Source: Candidatus Hydrogenedentota bacterium (GTDB lineage Bacteria; Hydrogenedentota; Hydrogenedentia; Hydrogenedentales; SLHB01). From it: a DNA stretch of 64,000 bases. The stretch is taken from the NCBI GenBank assembly GCA_020848835.1, contig JADLHJ010000102.1, positions 51,487 through 115,486 on the forward strand. The letters run 5' to 3'. Under the pieces are notes generated by a model. It was not told where the DNA came from and searched no databases. It was given only the letters and a program-made list of their open reading frames with translations. How positions within the stretch are numbered: position 1 is the stretch's first letter; the number at the start of each line of letters is the position of its first letter. The translations under genes were made by a program, and so were the position numbers. Below are positions 1 through 8,807 of the stretch, piece after piece.

Positions 1-30
1 GCGCATATAGGTTGGCATGAGGGAAGCGCA

Positions 31-1077
31 TTGATCGCGGGTTCGCCGCGCATATTAATTATTCGGCTCAGCGCCATTGGTGATGTGGTGCGCGTGCTGC
101 CGGCGCTGCAAATCTTGCGCGAGGCGTATCCGCAGGCGCACATCGACTGGATGGTGGAACGCAAGGCGGCTGACATTGTCGAGGGACATCCCGCGCTGGA
201 CGGCATGATTGTGTTCGAACGCCCGGACGGCGCGTGGAAGAGTTCACGGCAATTCGCGAGTCTTTGCGGGGAGATTCGCAACAAGCGTTACGACATCGTT
301 GTCGATTTCCACGGCATTCTAAAAAGTGGATTGATCTGCGCGGCGTCGCGCGCAAGACAGCGTTATGGGTTTGCGCGGCCGCGCAGCCAGGAAGGCAGCG
401 CGTTCTTTTATACGAAGCGCGTCGCCGTGCCGCTCGATAAACTGAATCGTTCCGAAGAAAACCTGCGCTTGTGCATGGCGCTCCGGCAAGATGCGCGCTG
501 GCCCGCGCCATTCATGTACGTTCCCGAAGAAGTACAGGAGGCTGTCCACGAGTTTACCGACATGGAGTTCGACAGTGACAAGCTTGTCGTCGCCCTTCAT
601 GCACCGGTAGAACGCGCCGAGAAGCAGTGGCCGTTGCGAAACTACGCGGCTGTCGCAGATCTGTTGCTGGCGGACGGCCGCTTTGAAGTATTGCTTACGT
701 GGGGGCCGGGACAGTTTGAAGTCGTTGAAGAAGTCCAGTCGCACATGCGGCGCAACGCATCGATCGCGCCAGAGATGCCCGATCTGAAACATTACGCCGC
801 GCTTGTCGCACGGTGTGCGCTATACATCGGCGGCGATACCGGGCCCATGCACATCGCCGCGGCGATGGGCACGCCGGTCATCGCCGTTTTCGGCGGCACA
901 AACCCTGCGCAACACGCGCCGTACCAACTGCCGGGCAAGGTGCTGTATGCGGGTGCGACCAGCGGTCAGAACGCCGGCGGACTCGCCGCCGCGCAGGCGC
1001 GATTGCAAGCGGTCACGCCGGATGATGTGTATGAAGCGTGCATCAGCCAGCTTTTCGACGAGCCTAGCGAGACTTAG
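31..1077 (+). CDS. Glycosyltransferase family 9 (heptosyltransferase-like)
   Basis: Predicted GT-B glycosyltransferase of family 9, whose known members move heptose from ADP-heptose onto the LPS inner core at the cytoplasmic face. The 348-residue product has the N-terminal IRLSAIGDVV stretch (residues 11-20, D18 at the position of the family's catalytic acid) and the C-terminal sugar-nucleotide segment YIGGDTGPMHIAAAMGTP (about 265-282). The chosen start is the TTG at 31, with GAGGGA six bases upstream. The frame stays open to base 1 of the window, so a start further upstream is possible, but GT9 proteins normally begin close to this motif. Which acceptor is used (WaaC-, WaaF- or other type) cannot be told. 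No LPS neighbour is visible; a tRNA gene follows. Confidence 0.85.
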   Translation: MIAGSPRILIIRLSAIGDVVRVLPALQILREAYPQAHIDWMVERKAADIVEGHPALDGMIVFERPDGAWKSSRQFASLCGEIRNKRYDIVVDFHGILKSGLICAASRARQRYGFARPRSQEGSAFFYTKRVAVPLDKLNRSEENLRLCMALRQDARWPAPFMYVPEEVQEAVHEFTDMEFDSDKLVVALHAPVERAEKQWPLRNYAAVADLLLADGRFEVLLTWGPGQFEVVEEVQSHMRRNASIAPEMPDLKHYAALVARCALYIGGDTGPMHIAAAMGTPVIAVFGGTNPAQHAPYQLPGKVLYAGATSGQNAGGLAAAQARLQAVTPDDVYEACISQLFDEPSET

Positions 1078-1111
1078 CGCGCACCTATATACGCGCGCAT
1101 TCGGCGTGCGG

Positions 1112-1141
1112 TTGCATCATTTCGCGCGCAAATGCTACAGT
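1112..1141 (+). promoter_or_regulatory. Candidate promoter of tRNA-Ser
   Basis: TTGCAT (1112-1117), an 18-base spacer and TACAGT (1136-1141) preceded by TGC, that is an extended -10. Transcription would start near 1148, about 15 bases before the tRNA. Seen by eye only. Confidence 0.4.
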
Positions 1142-1162
1142 TTCCGATGCACTTCACTCGGC

Positions 1163-1257
1163 GGAGAGATGACCGAGTGGCTGAAGGTGGCGGCCTGCTA
1201 AGCCGTTGTACGAGGTTAATCCTTGTACCCCGGGTTCGAATCCCGGTCTCTCCGCCA
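1163..1257 (+). tRNA. tRNA-Ser (anticodon GCU)
   Basis: Class II tRNA. The acceptor stem pairs GGAGAGA (1163-1169) with TCTCTCC (1247-1253), followed by discriminator G1254 and an encoded CCA (1255-1257). The anticodon loop is CTGCTAA, giving GCT, which reads AGC and AGU serine codons. A long variable arm (TGTACGAGG-TTAAT-CCTTGTACC region) and the T-arm GGGTTCGAATCCC confirm serine identity. Confidence 0.97.
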
Positions 1258-1300
1258 TTTTTCTCCTAGTTGCGCGTCGCGTGTTGAAGATGCGGGGGCA

Positions 1301-3025
1301 ATGTGGAGCAGCCTCATGGGGGGCATTGCCGTGAACAACCCGCCGGACGGTAGCACGCACGACCTCGCACAATCCGATCGTGGCAATTTCACGTCGCTGA
1401 TTTCCGAAATAGCTTCCAGTCTGGTAGATGTTCGTCCGGAAACATTTGACCGCGTCTTGGAAGTGATACTCGAGAAGGTTGGCCGGTTCACTGCTTCTGA
1501 CGGAGCATATATTGCTCAGTATGGGGCCAAGAAACAGACGCTACCGATAACGCATCTCTGGTCCAACAAGAGTGCCACCGACGCCGGCACGCTTGGGGCC
1601 GACTTGGCCGCTGCGCACACGCGCGCATTCATGGGCGAACTCAAACGCAGCGGACTGATCACTTTGGGATCGCCGCACGCACCTTCGGACAAATTGCGAC
1701 GCGAGCAAATGCTGCTTACGGATGCAGGTATACCTCCCCTGCTCAGCGTGCCGCTGGGCGTCAAGCACAGATGTATCGGCGCGATGGGACTGTTCATGTC
1801 CGGCGCACCACAAGCGTGGACAGAAGACCAAATCAGCCTGCTGAAAATAACCGCCCATTTGGTCACCAGCGCGCTGCACCATGATCGAATCGAGGAGGCC
1901 CTCTCAAATGAACGGCAACTATTGCGAACCGTAATCGATAACCTGCCCGATTACATCTTCGCCAAGGACACCGGCAGCCGGTTCATTCTAAACAACACGG
2001 CACACCTGAGGTTGCTCAAGGCGAGTGTGCAGGAGGAAGTTTACGGGAAGACCGACTACGACATTTTCCCAAAGGAACTGGCTGACCAATACTTCTTCGA
2101 CGAGCAAGACGTGATTCAAAGTGGACGACCACTGGTCAACCGCGAAGAATCGGTATTGACCGAGGAAGGAAGGCAGCGCTGGTTATTGACGACAAAAGTT
2201 GCCTGGCGCGACAGCGACGGCAACCCGCAGGGCATCGTGGGCATGAGCCGCGACATAACCGATCGCAAGGAAATGGCGGAGGAAATCGAAAAGCACGCAA
2301 CGCTTCTCGAGCAGGCAAACGCCGAACTGCAGGCGCGCAATCAGGAGCTGGACGAGTTTACATATATCGCGAGCCACGACCTGCAAGAGCCGCTTCGCAA
2401 ACAGGTCGCCTTTAGCGATGCTCTTCGCGAAGACCTCGCCGCCGGTGATCTGAACGAAGTCGAAAATGACCTCGCCACAATTACGTCGGCTGCAAAACGC
2501 ATGCAAACACTCGTTCGCGACCTGTTGTCCCTCTCGCGGTCTGGCAGGCAGGCCATGGACTGGGAAGAAATCGATCTTAACCAATGTGTCGAGATGGCGC
2601 TTGACGCGCTGGAAATCCGAATCGAGCAGGAAAAAGCCGTGGTGACACAGGACACCCTTCCCACGGTGCGGGCCGACAAGACACTGATGGTGCAGCTGTA
2701 CCAAAACCTCATTGGCAACGCCATCAAGTTTCATGGCGCTGCCGCCCCGCAGATTCGGCTTACCGTAGAATCCAATGCCGAGGAACATGTCCTTGGTGTT
2801 GCGGACAACGGTATCGGGATCAAGCCGGACTACTGGGAACAAATCTTTGCACCGTTCAAACGGCTTCACGGACGCCACGAATACGAGGGCACTGGTATAG
2901 GTTTAGCGATCTGTCGTAAGATTGCCGAACGGCATGGGGGACGCATCTGGGTGGAATCCGCCCCCGGTGACGGTTCCTATTTCAAGTTTACCGTGCCGGT
3001 TCACCCAGGAGATTCGGCGATATGA
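1301..3025 (+). CDS. GAF-PAS sensor histidine kinase
   Basis: Sensor kinase of 574 residues: GAF domain (about 30-195), PAS domain (about 205-325), a short coiled coil, HisKA dimerisation domain with the box YIASHDLQEPLR (His359 is the phospho-acceptor) and an HATPase_c domain with NLIGNAIKFH (N box), DNGIGI (G1) and GTGIGLAICRKI (G2). No membrane segment is visible, so it should be a soluble cytoplasmic sensor. A longer frame begins at 1223 inside the tRNA and was discarded; ATG 1301 follows a run of Gs, while ATG 1316 with GGAG eight bases upstream is an equal alternative. Its stop overlaps the next gene by four bases (ATGA), so kinase and regulator are translationally coupled partners. The ligand of the GAF/PAS unit is unknown. 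Confidence 0.9.
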   Translation: MWSSLMGGIAVNNPPDGSTHDLAQSDRGNFTSLISEIASSLVDVRPETFDRVLEVILEKVGRFTASDGAYIAQYGAKKQTLPITHLWSNKSATDAGTLGADLAAAHTRAFMGELKRSGLITLGSPHAPSDKLRREQMLLTDAGIPPLLSVPLGVKHRCIGAMGLFMSGAPQAWTEDQISLLKITAHLVTSALHHDRIEEALSNERQLLRTVIDNLPDYIFAKDTGSRFILNNTAHLRLLKASVQEEVYGKTDYDIFPKELADQYFFDEQDVIQSGRPLVNREESVLTEEGRQRWLLTTKVAWRDSDGNPQGIVGMSRDITDRKEMAEEIEKHATLLEQANAELQARNQELDEFTYIASHDLQEPLRKQVAFSDALREDLAAGDLNEVENDLATITSAAKRMQTLVRDLLSLSRSGRQAMDWEEIDLNQCVEMALDALEIRIEQEKAVVTQDTLPTVRADKTLMVQLYQNLIGNAIKFHGAAAPQIRLTVESNAEEHVLGVADNGIGIKPDYWEQIFAPFKRLHGRHEYEGTGIGLAICRKIAERHGGRIWVESAPGDGSYFKFTVPVHPGDSAI

Positions 3026-3468
3026 CACCGGACTGTTCCCGGCCTGCTGTGATATTGCTCGTCGAAGACGATCCCGACGACCAGGAACTCACGAAGCGCG
3101 CGCTCCGGGGCAGCAAACTCCGCAACCAGTTGCACATCGTGAATGACGGCGAAGCCGCGCTAGACTACTTGTACCGGCGGGGAGAGTATTCCGAACCTCG
3201 CAGCGCGCCGCGTCCAGATTTAGTCTTGTTGGATCTTAATATGCCAAAGGTGGATGGACGTACCGTCCTCAGCCAGATCAAAATCGATCCCGATTTGCGA
3301 CAGATTCCCGTTGTAGTTCTTACCACTTCATCGTCCGAGGAAGACGTAGCCCGCAGTTATAATCTCGGCGTGAATTCATACGTCCCCAAGCCGGTTCACA
3401 TGGATGGCTTTATCAAGGCGATCCAACAATTGGAACATTACTGGTTCGAGCTGGTCATTTTGCCCTGA
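3022..3468 (+). CDS. Rcp1-type response regulator (receiver only)
   Basis: Single-domain CheY-like receiver of 148 residues with acidic pocket VEDDPDD (14-20), phospho-acceptor D71 in LLDLNMPKVDG, the conserved T in VVVLTTS, and K123 in YVPKPV. The long loop before D71 (YLYRRGEYSEPRSAPRPD) is typical of the Rcp1/phytochrome-associated subfamily. With no output domain it probably signals by protein contact or passes phosphate on. It overlaps the preceding kinase gene by four bases and is its obvious phosphorylation target. It ends two bases from the convergent receiver-kinase gene. Confidence 0.93.
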   Translation: MTPDCSRPAVILLVEDDPDDQELTKRALRGSKLRNQLHIVNDGEAALDYLYRRGEYSEPRSAPRPDLVLLDLNMPKVDGRTVLSQIKIDPDLRQIPVVVLTTSSSEEDVARSYNLGVNSYVPKPVHMDGFIKAIQQLEHYWFELVILP

Positions 3469-3470
3469 GC

Positions 3471-4616
3471 CTAGGAAACGGGCAGCGAGAAACAGATCGT
3501 CGTTCCCACTTCCCCGCCGGAATCCGCCCACAACCGTCCGCCATGGTATTCGACAATCTTGCGGCATAATGGAAGACCAATACCCGGATTTTGCGCAGGC
3601 TCTTCGTCGTCTCCGCGCTCGAACATGACAACAATCTCGTCAAAATCTTCTTCTGCGATGCCGACGCCGTTGTCCCGCACCTGACACAGCCAAACATCCC
3701 CCTTGTTCATCGCGCAGATTTTTACTTCCAGTGGTCGTTCGGATCGGTACTTCAGGGCATTGTCCAAGAGGTTCTCGATAAGTCCCATCAGCAGACGGGA
3801 ATCGCCTTTGACGATTGGCAAATCTCCGATCTCGACGCGCGCCCCGGCTTTCTTGATGCTGTCATTCAGGCGTTGGCAGGCGTCTCTGCAAATCGCTGCA
3901 AGGTCCACGTCATCGAACGGCGCCCGTTGCCTGCGCGTGAGGGAATACTCCAGAACGAGTGTTACCAGGAGATCGAGGTTGCGCACGTCGAGCATCATGC
4001 CATGCATCATTTCCCGAAGCGATTCCGCGGCTTTGTGCGGGTCGTCGCTGTTCGCGGCTGGCGCATACGCATGCACATGCTTCAAGACCCGGCGCAACGG
4101 TTCCTGCAGATCGCCAGCGACTACTTCCGCGAATTGCTCCAACTCGAGATTGCTGCGATAAAGTTCGGCGGTACGCTCCTCCACGCGGCGTTCCAATTCC
4201 TCATTTGCCCTGCGAAGTTCCTCGCGAACGCGATGGTTTTCGATCGCGTACCGAATGGATCGATCAAGCAAGCCCGCGGTCAAGCCGGACTTATCGAGGT
4301 AGTCGAACGCACCCAGTTCCATGGCCTGCATATCGACTTCAATGTTTCCCTGTCCCGTGAGCAAAATGACGGGATGCCGATACCCTACCGCGCGCATGGC
4401 CCGAAGCAGTCCGATGCCAGTGTGTTCTCCCAAGTGGTAATCCAGCAGGCAAATATCGTGATTGAGGTCGAGCGCCTCGGCTAGCGCCTTCTCGTACGAT
4501 GGAATCCACGTTACCGCATAGGTTGCAGCACTGGCCTTGCGCAAGTGGCGGGAAACGACCCGGTATTCTTCTTCATCGTCATCGATTACCAAGACGTTAT
4601 ATGTCGGTTTCGTCAT
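3471..4616 (-). CDS. Receiver-kinase hybrid lacking the phospho-acceptor His
   Basis: Protein of 381 residues: N-terminal receiver (about 5-120; pocket VIDDDEEE, phospho-acceptor D59 in LLDYHLG, K109 in YLDKSG), coiled coil (about 125-160), HisKA-like helices, then HATPase_c with ENLLDNALKY, DNGVGI and GIGLPLCRKI. The HisKA box reads FAEVVAGDLQEPLR, where active relatives (including the neighbour at 1301) have ASHDLQEPLR, so glycine 168 (codon GGC, complement of 4113-4115) replaces the phosphorylated histidine. The ATP site looks intact. The ATG at 4616 has GGAGG seven bases upstream; the frame extends 60 codons further but overlaps the phosphoesterase gene. It may act as a phosphorylation-regulated ATPase or scaffold, not an autokinase (inference). 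Confidence 0.88.
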   Translation of the reverse strand: MTKPTYNVLVIDDDEEEYRVVSRHLRKASAATYAVTWIPSYEKALAEALDLNHDICLLDYHLGEHTGIGLLRAMRAVGYRHPVILLTGQGNIEVDMQAMELGAFDYLDKSGLTAGLLDRSIRYAIENHRVREELRRANEELERRVEERTAELYRSNLELEQFAEVVAGDLQEPLRRVLKHVHAYAPAANSDDPHKAAESLREMMHGMMLDVRNLDLLVTLVLEYSLTRRQRAPFDDVDLAAICRDACQRLNDSIKKAGARVEIGDLPIVKGDSRLLMGLIENLLDNALKYRSERPLEVKICAMNKGDVWLCQVRDNGVGIAEEDFDEIVVMFERGDDEEPAQNPGIGLPLCRKIVEYHGGRLWADSGGEVGTTICFSLPVS

Positions 4617-4638
4617 GGGTGGGCCTCCAATCAACGAT

Positions 4639-5370
4639 TTACTTTCCTCGTGCGAGCCGTTGCGCCAACTGCGGCGGAAGTCCAACTTCCAAAGTCTTCG
4701 CCATGGTTCGCTCGACGTCATAGGCGACGCGACAGAATTCGAACACGCGATGCTCCGTCTCATAAAGGCCAAAGGCCGCACGGGAATCGTGATCACGCGG
4801 CTGCCCTACTGCGCCGGGATTGACGAAATATCGGCTTTGCGGATTTAAGACGAACGAACCGTTGTGATTTGGTCGCGGCTCGATGCCGCGATCGCCGAAA
4901 ATACTGGGCCGGTGGCTGTGCCCAAAGAAGCAGACGCGCACTTGCGCGGTCATCAAGTATTCCACGTAGCGCATGGAGTCGAGCCAATCGAGGATGTAGT
5001 CGTCGCGGTTCCCTGGAGCGCCGTGGACTCCCAAAATATCGCAATTTACGCGCAACTCTGCTGCCGCAGATCGGAGCCACGCGATATGCTCGCGCTTCAC
5101 GTTCTTCCGCTGCCATTGAATGGCCGATTGTGCGTTCTCGTTAAAAAACCAGGGTTCGTCCAGCCCGCAGACGGCCGCGTCATGATTTCCCAATACGACA
5201 GGTATCTCGCGTTCGCGGAGAATCTCGATCACTTCGTTTGGATTGGTGTAATAACCCGTAACGTCCCCAAGGCAAATGATCTTCGCCGGCCGTATCTCGT
5301 CAAGGCGTTTCAAAACGGCGCACGTCGCCTCAAGATTGGAATGAAGATCGGAGATGATACCCAGTAACAT
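4639..5370 (-). CDS. Metallophosphoesterase (YfcE/MJ0936-like)
   Basis: Calcineurin-like phosphoesterase of 243 residues carrying the complete metal-site motifs: DLHSN (8-12), GDVTGY (35-40), GNHD (61-64), GVHGAPGNRDD and GHSH. Family members hydrolyse phosphodiesters or phosphomonoesters with a two-metal centre; the substrate of this one is unknown. It is probably cytoplasmic, with no signal peptide. Its stop lies 22 bases upstream of the receiver-kinase ATG, so the two are probably co-transcribed, a hint that it may act on a signalling nucleotide (inference). The 150-base spacer upstream (5371-5520) holds no gene; on the minus strand it contains a TAGAAT-like -10. Confidence 0.9.
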   Translation of the reverse strand: MLLGIISDLHSNLEATCAVLKRLDEIRPAKIICLGDVTGYYTNPNEVIEILREREIPVVLGNHDAAVCGLDEPWFFNENAQSAIQWQRKNVKREHIAWLRSAAAELRVNCDILGVHGAPGNRDDYILDWLDSMRYVEYLMTAQVRVCFFGHSHRPSIFGDRGIEPRPNHNGSFVLNPQSRYFVNPGAVGQPRDHDSRAAFGLYETEHRVFEFCRVAYDVERTMAKTLEVGLPPQLAQRLARGK

Positions 5371-5520
5371 TTGCTGTTCTGCTATCCAGTCTAAGCAGTC
5401 GGTTCAGGACGTGCACCGTCTCTCACTACCGACTACCCCCCCAAGAATATCGCTCTTCGAATTATTCTATGCTTTCCCGGACAGGATTACATCGTCTTAT
5501 TCCCGACCATCCCGACCGAC

Positions 5521-6804
5521 TTACATGACCCACGGTTCGCGGTACTCTCGCGTCAGCAACTTCGCCGCCTCCGGATCAGCGGGGATTTGCTCCTCGGCGC
5601 CGTTCCACGCAATCGTCCTTCCGGTGCGATAGGCGATGTTAGCGAGGTGGCCGTAGATCGTTGAGCGATGGCCTGTTTCCGCGTCGCAACGTGTTTTGCC
5701 GCGCGAGCGGACACAATCGAAGAAATCGCGTTCGTGCGCTACGTAGTTGTCGCCTTCAGCGTTCTCGCTATAGAACGGCTTACGCGACGAACGGTCTTCT
5801 TCGCGGTAAATGTGAAAGCCGGCGCGGTTGATTTGCAGCGTCGCCTTATCACCAAAGAACTCGATGCCGTGATCCATATCGTCGTGTACGCGCCAGCCGT
5901 TCGCGTGGCGCATGGAGTACGTCAGCGTGTAGCCGGGGCAATTGAAGATCGCGTCAAGGGTGTCGGGCGTTTCGCGCATGTCGTCCATCACGAATATTCC
6001 GCCGGTTGCAGCAACGCATTTTATGTCGTGGCCCATGGCCCAGTGCACGATGTCGAACAAATGGACGCCCCATCCCGATGGCATCGCGCCGGCGATGTCC
6101 CAGAAGAAGTACCAATAACCATGAAAGCGCGCAGAATTAAATGGACGCAATGGCGCGGGCCCGAGCCACATGTCGTAATCAACACCGGGCGGAACAGGAG
6201 AATCAGCCCGCCGCCCCAGGTCGCCAAACATTTCGCTCGCGTTCCACACATTCCACGCGTGGACCGTGGAAATTTTTCCGAGTTCGCCGCTACGAATGCG
6301 TTCGACGGCGTGTTGCCAATGCCCGCCTGAACGTTGCTGCAAACCGACTTGGCAAACACGGCCGAGTTTACTGGCGGTATCTGCAACGGTTCGACCTTCG
6401 CGGATGTTGTGCGCCAGCGGCTTTTCGGTGTAGACGTCTTTGCCTGCTTCGAAGGCCCTACATGCGAGAATCGGATGCCAGTGCTCCGGTGTGGCGATGA
6501 AAACGGCATCGATGTCGTTTCGATCGAGCAGGTGGCGAAAATCAGAATAGGTCTTCGGTAATGCGCCGGACACTTCCGCGGCGCGACGCTGGTGCGCTTC
6601 GTCCACATCGCACACCGCGACGATGTTTACATCGTCCATTTTACTGCAGCGGCCCACGTGGCCCGTGCCCATGCCGCCGACGCCGATGAACCCCACATTA
6701 ATGCGTTCGTTTGCGCCGAGCGCCCGCGATGGTGCAAGCGTTGCCGCGGTAGCGCCTGCCGCGACCTGTAACATTGTCCGTCGAGAAATCTCTGCGTTAT
6801 TCAT
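5521..6804 (-). CDS. Gfo/Idh/MocA oxidoreductase, Tat-type leader
   Basis: NAD(P)-dependent oxidoreductase of 427 residues. It starts with a twin-arginine leader (SRRTMLQVAAGATAATLAPS, about residues 7-26), then the Rossmann fingerprint GFIGVGGMGTGH and the EKPLAHN motif characteristic of the Gfo/Idh/MocA family; the C-terminal half is the alpha/beta substrate domain. Such leader-bearing members are common in planctomycete-type genomes and act on sugars or sugar derivatives outside the cytoplasm, with tightly bound cofactor. The reading frame is open 68 codons further upstream, but ATG 6804 begins the leader and leaves a proper intergenic region with the divergent pepF gene. Confidence 0.92.
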   Translation of the reverse strand: MNNAEISRRTMLQVAAGATAATLAPSRALGANERINVGFIGVGGMGTGHVGRCSKMDDVNIVAVCDVDEAHQRRAAEVSGALPKTYSDFRHLLDRNDIDAVFIATPEHWHPILACRAFEAGKDVYTEKPLAHNIREGRTVADTASKLGRVCQVGLQQRSGGHWQHAVERIRSGELGKISTVHAWNVWNASEMFGDLGRRADSPVPPGVDYDMWLGPAPLRPFNSARFHGYWYFFWDIAGAMPSGWGVHLFDIVHWAMGHDIKCVAATGGIFVMDDMRETPDTLDAIFNCPGYTLTYSMRHANGWRVHDDMDHGIEFFGDKATLQINRAGFHIYREEDRSSRKPFYSENAEGDNYVAHERDFFDCVRSRGKTRCDAETGHRSTIYGHLANIAYRTGRTIAWNGAEEQIPADPEAAKLLTREYREPWVM

Positions 6805-6848
6805 GACGATTCCCCCAAATCGTTGGTCCCCAACAATCATACGCGATC

Positions 6849-6878
6849 TTGCCGTTCCTCCGTATTTGTTCCTATACT
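6849..6878 (+). promoter_or_regulatory. Candidate promoter of the PepF-type gene
   Basis: TTGCCG (6849-6854), an 18-base spacer and TATACT (6873-6878) in the divergent spacer, 34 bases before ATG 6913. Confidence 0.45.
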
Positions 6879-6912
6879 GCGCGGAAAACCTCACTACGAA
6901 TGGAGTCATCGT

Positions 6913-8718
6913 ATGCCTGCGACCAAACGTGTGCCGACGCGCGCGGAAGTAAAAGTAGAGGACACGTGGGACTTGGGCCCGCTGTACAAGAGTGATGCTG
7001 GGTGGCACGCCGCTTATAAGAAGCTTGAGAAGATGGTGCCTGGCTTCGAGAAGTTTCGCGGGAAGTTAGGCACGTCTGCGAAGGTGTTGCGCGCGTGTTA
7101 TGAGTTCGAGACGGAGTTCGAGTTGTTGGGCGAACGGTTAGGTTCTTACGCGCATTTGAAAGCGTCGGAGGACGTGGCCAACAGCACCTACCAGGGTATG
7201 GTGGCGCAGTATACGTGGCTCGCGACGCGCGCGGGCGAGGCGGCCAGCTACATCGCACCGGAGATTCAGGCGATACCGGAGAAGCAGATCAAGGCCTACC
7301 TCAACGATCCGGTGTTGAAGGAATACAAATTCTCGCTGCAGAAGCTGCTGCGGTACCGTCCACACATTTTGTCGGAGAAGGAAGAGCGGTTGCTTGCGAT
7401 GCAGGGCGAAGTGGCCGGAACCGCAAGCAAAGTCTTCGGCCAACTCAACGATGCGGATTTGAAATTCGGCATGATAGCGGATGAGCGCGGGCGCAAGGTG
7501 GAATTGTCGCACGGATCGTTTCGCAGCTTGCTGGAATCGCCGAAACGGAGCGTGCGCAAGGAAGCATTTCACCAGTTTTATAAAGTTTATGAAGACCATG
7601 CGAATACGGTCGCCGCAACGTTGAGCGGATCGGTGTTGCAGGACGTGTATTACGCGCGGGCGCGCAGCTATCCCTCTGCGCGCGAAGGGTCCTTGTTTCA
7701 TGACAACATTCCCGTCGCCGTGTACGACAGTTTGATCAAGGCGGTCCACGGGAATTTGAAAACAGTGCATCGCTACCTCGATGTGCGAAAGAAAGCGCTG
7801 AAGCTGAAGGATATTCACATCTACGACACTTACGCGCCGCTCTTTGAGCAGGGACGCGTGAATATTCCGTGGGACAAGGCGGTGAAGACGATCTGTGACG
7901 CGCTCGAGCCGTTGGGTAACGGGTATGTGAACGTGCTAAGCGGCGGGCTGAATGGCGGGCGTTGGGCGGACCGCTACGAGAACAAGGGCAAGCGCAGCGG
8001 TGCATTCTCATCGGGCGGTTACGAAGGGCCTCCGTATATCTTGATGAATTATCGTCCGGACACGATCGACAGCATGTTTACGCTGGCGCATGAGGCCGGG
8101 CATTCGATGCATACGTATTTCAGCGCGAAGAACCAGCCTTTCCACTATTACGGTTACACGATCTTCGTCGCGGAAGTGGCGTCGACGTTTAACGAGCAGT
8201 TGTTGAACAAGTATCTGCTCGATCGCGCAAAGGACAAGAAATCGCGCGCGTTTTTGATTAATAAGGAAATCGATGAAATTCGCGGCACGCTCGTGCGGCA
8301 GACGATGTTTGCGGAATACGAGAAAGTGTTGCACGCGATCGCGGAAGCGGGCGAGCCGCTGACGCTGGAGCGTATCCGCGAGGAATACGGCAAGTTGCTC
8401 AAACTGTATTTCGGGCCGAGGTTTGCGATGGACGAGCAACTGTCGCTTGAAGGTTTGCGCATTCCGCATTTCTATCACGCGTTCTATGTGTACAAGTACG
8501 CGACGGGCATCTCCGCGGCGATTGCACTGTCACAGCGGGTGTTAAACGGCGGCGCGAAAGAGCGCGACCAGTATTTGAATTTCCTCAAGAGCGGCGGCTC
8601 GAAGTTCCCGCTCGATCTTTTGCGGGACGCGGGCGTGGATATGGAGCGTCCGGAGCCGGTGGCGACGGCGATGAAACGTTTTGCGGAGTTGGTAGACGAG
8701 CTGGAGGAGTTGATCTAA
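6913..8718 (+). CDS. pepF: Oligoendopeptidase F-like zinc peptidase (M3 family)
   Basis: Cytoplasmic M3 metallopeptidase of 601 residues that trims short peptides. The zinc site is FTLAHEAGHSMHTYF (HEAGH, His-Glu-x-x-His), with the third ligand Glu in ASTFNEQLL about 25 residues later. The N-terminal M3 domain starts with the PepF-typical DTWDLGPLY. Length matches PepF (about 600). ATG 6913 follows TGGAG seven bases upstream; the frame is open 30 codons earlier, within the promoter region, and that extension was rejected. The gene stands alone, divergent from the oxidoreductase, and is followed by a perfect inverted repeat that may terminate it. Confidence 0.93.
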   Translation: MPATKRVPTRAEVKVEDTWDLGPLYKSDAGWHAAYKKLEKMVPGFEKFRGKLGTSAKVLRACYEFETEFELLGERLGSYAHLKASEDVANSTYQGMVAQYTWLATRAGEAASYIAPEIQAIPEKQIKAYLNDPVLKEYKFSLQKLLRYRPHILSEKEERLLAMQGEVAGTASKVFGQLNDADLKFGMIADERGRKVELSHGSFRSLLESPKRSVRKEAFHQFYKVYEDHANTVAATLSGSVLQDVYYARARSYPSAREGSLFHDNIPVAVYDSLIKAVHGNLKTVHRYLDVRKKALKLKDIHIYDTYAPLFEQGRVNIPWDKAVKTICDALEPLGNGYVNVLSGGLNGGRWADRYENKGKRSGAFSSGGYEGPPYILMNYRPDTIDSMFTLAHEAGHSMHTYFSAKNQPFHYYGYTIFVAEVASTFNEQLLNKYLLDRAKDKKSRAFLINKEIDEIRGTLVRQTMFAEYEKVLHAIAEAGEPLTLERIREEYGKLLKLYFGPRFAMDEQLSLEGLRIPHFYHAFYVYKYATGISAAIALSQRVLNGGAKERDQYLNFLKSGGSKFPLDLLRDAGVDMERPEPVATAMKRFAELVDELEELI

Positions 8719-8745
8719 GCTCTGCAAAAAAAGATTTTGGCGGTT

Positions 8746-8781
8746 GGTTCGTAGTTCCGCCTTTAGGCGGAACTACGAACC
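8746..8781. repeat. Perfect 16-bp inverted repeat (family R2), possible terminator
   Basis: Arms 8746-8761 (GGTTCGTAGTTCCGCC) and 8766-8781 (exact complement) around a TTTA loop, 28 bases after the pepF stop and 27 bases before the convergent ferredoxin stop. No T-run follows, so it looks like a dispersed intergenic repeat that could still act as a bidirectional transcript end. Confidence 0.8.
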
Positions 8782-8807
8782 TAATGCAACCCTTCGTAAG
8801 TGACGAT

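Noticed and set aside
1223..1300. Upstream extension of the sensor kinase
   Set aside because: Would start inside the tRNA-Ser gene; ATG 1301 is the first sensible start.
3591..4484. A 297-residue plus-strand frame opposite the receiver-kinase gene
   Set aside because: Lies antisense to a clearly recognised gene; no ribosome site and no domain pattern.
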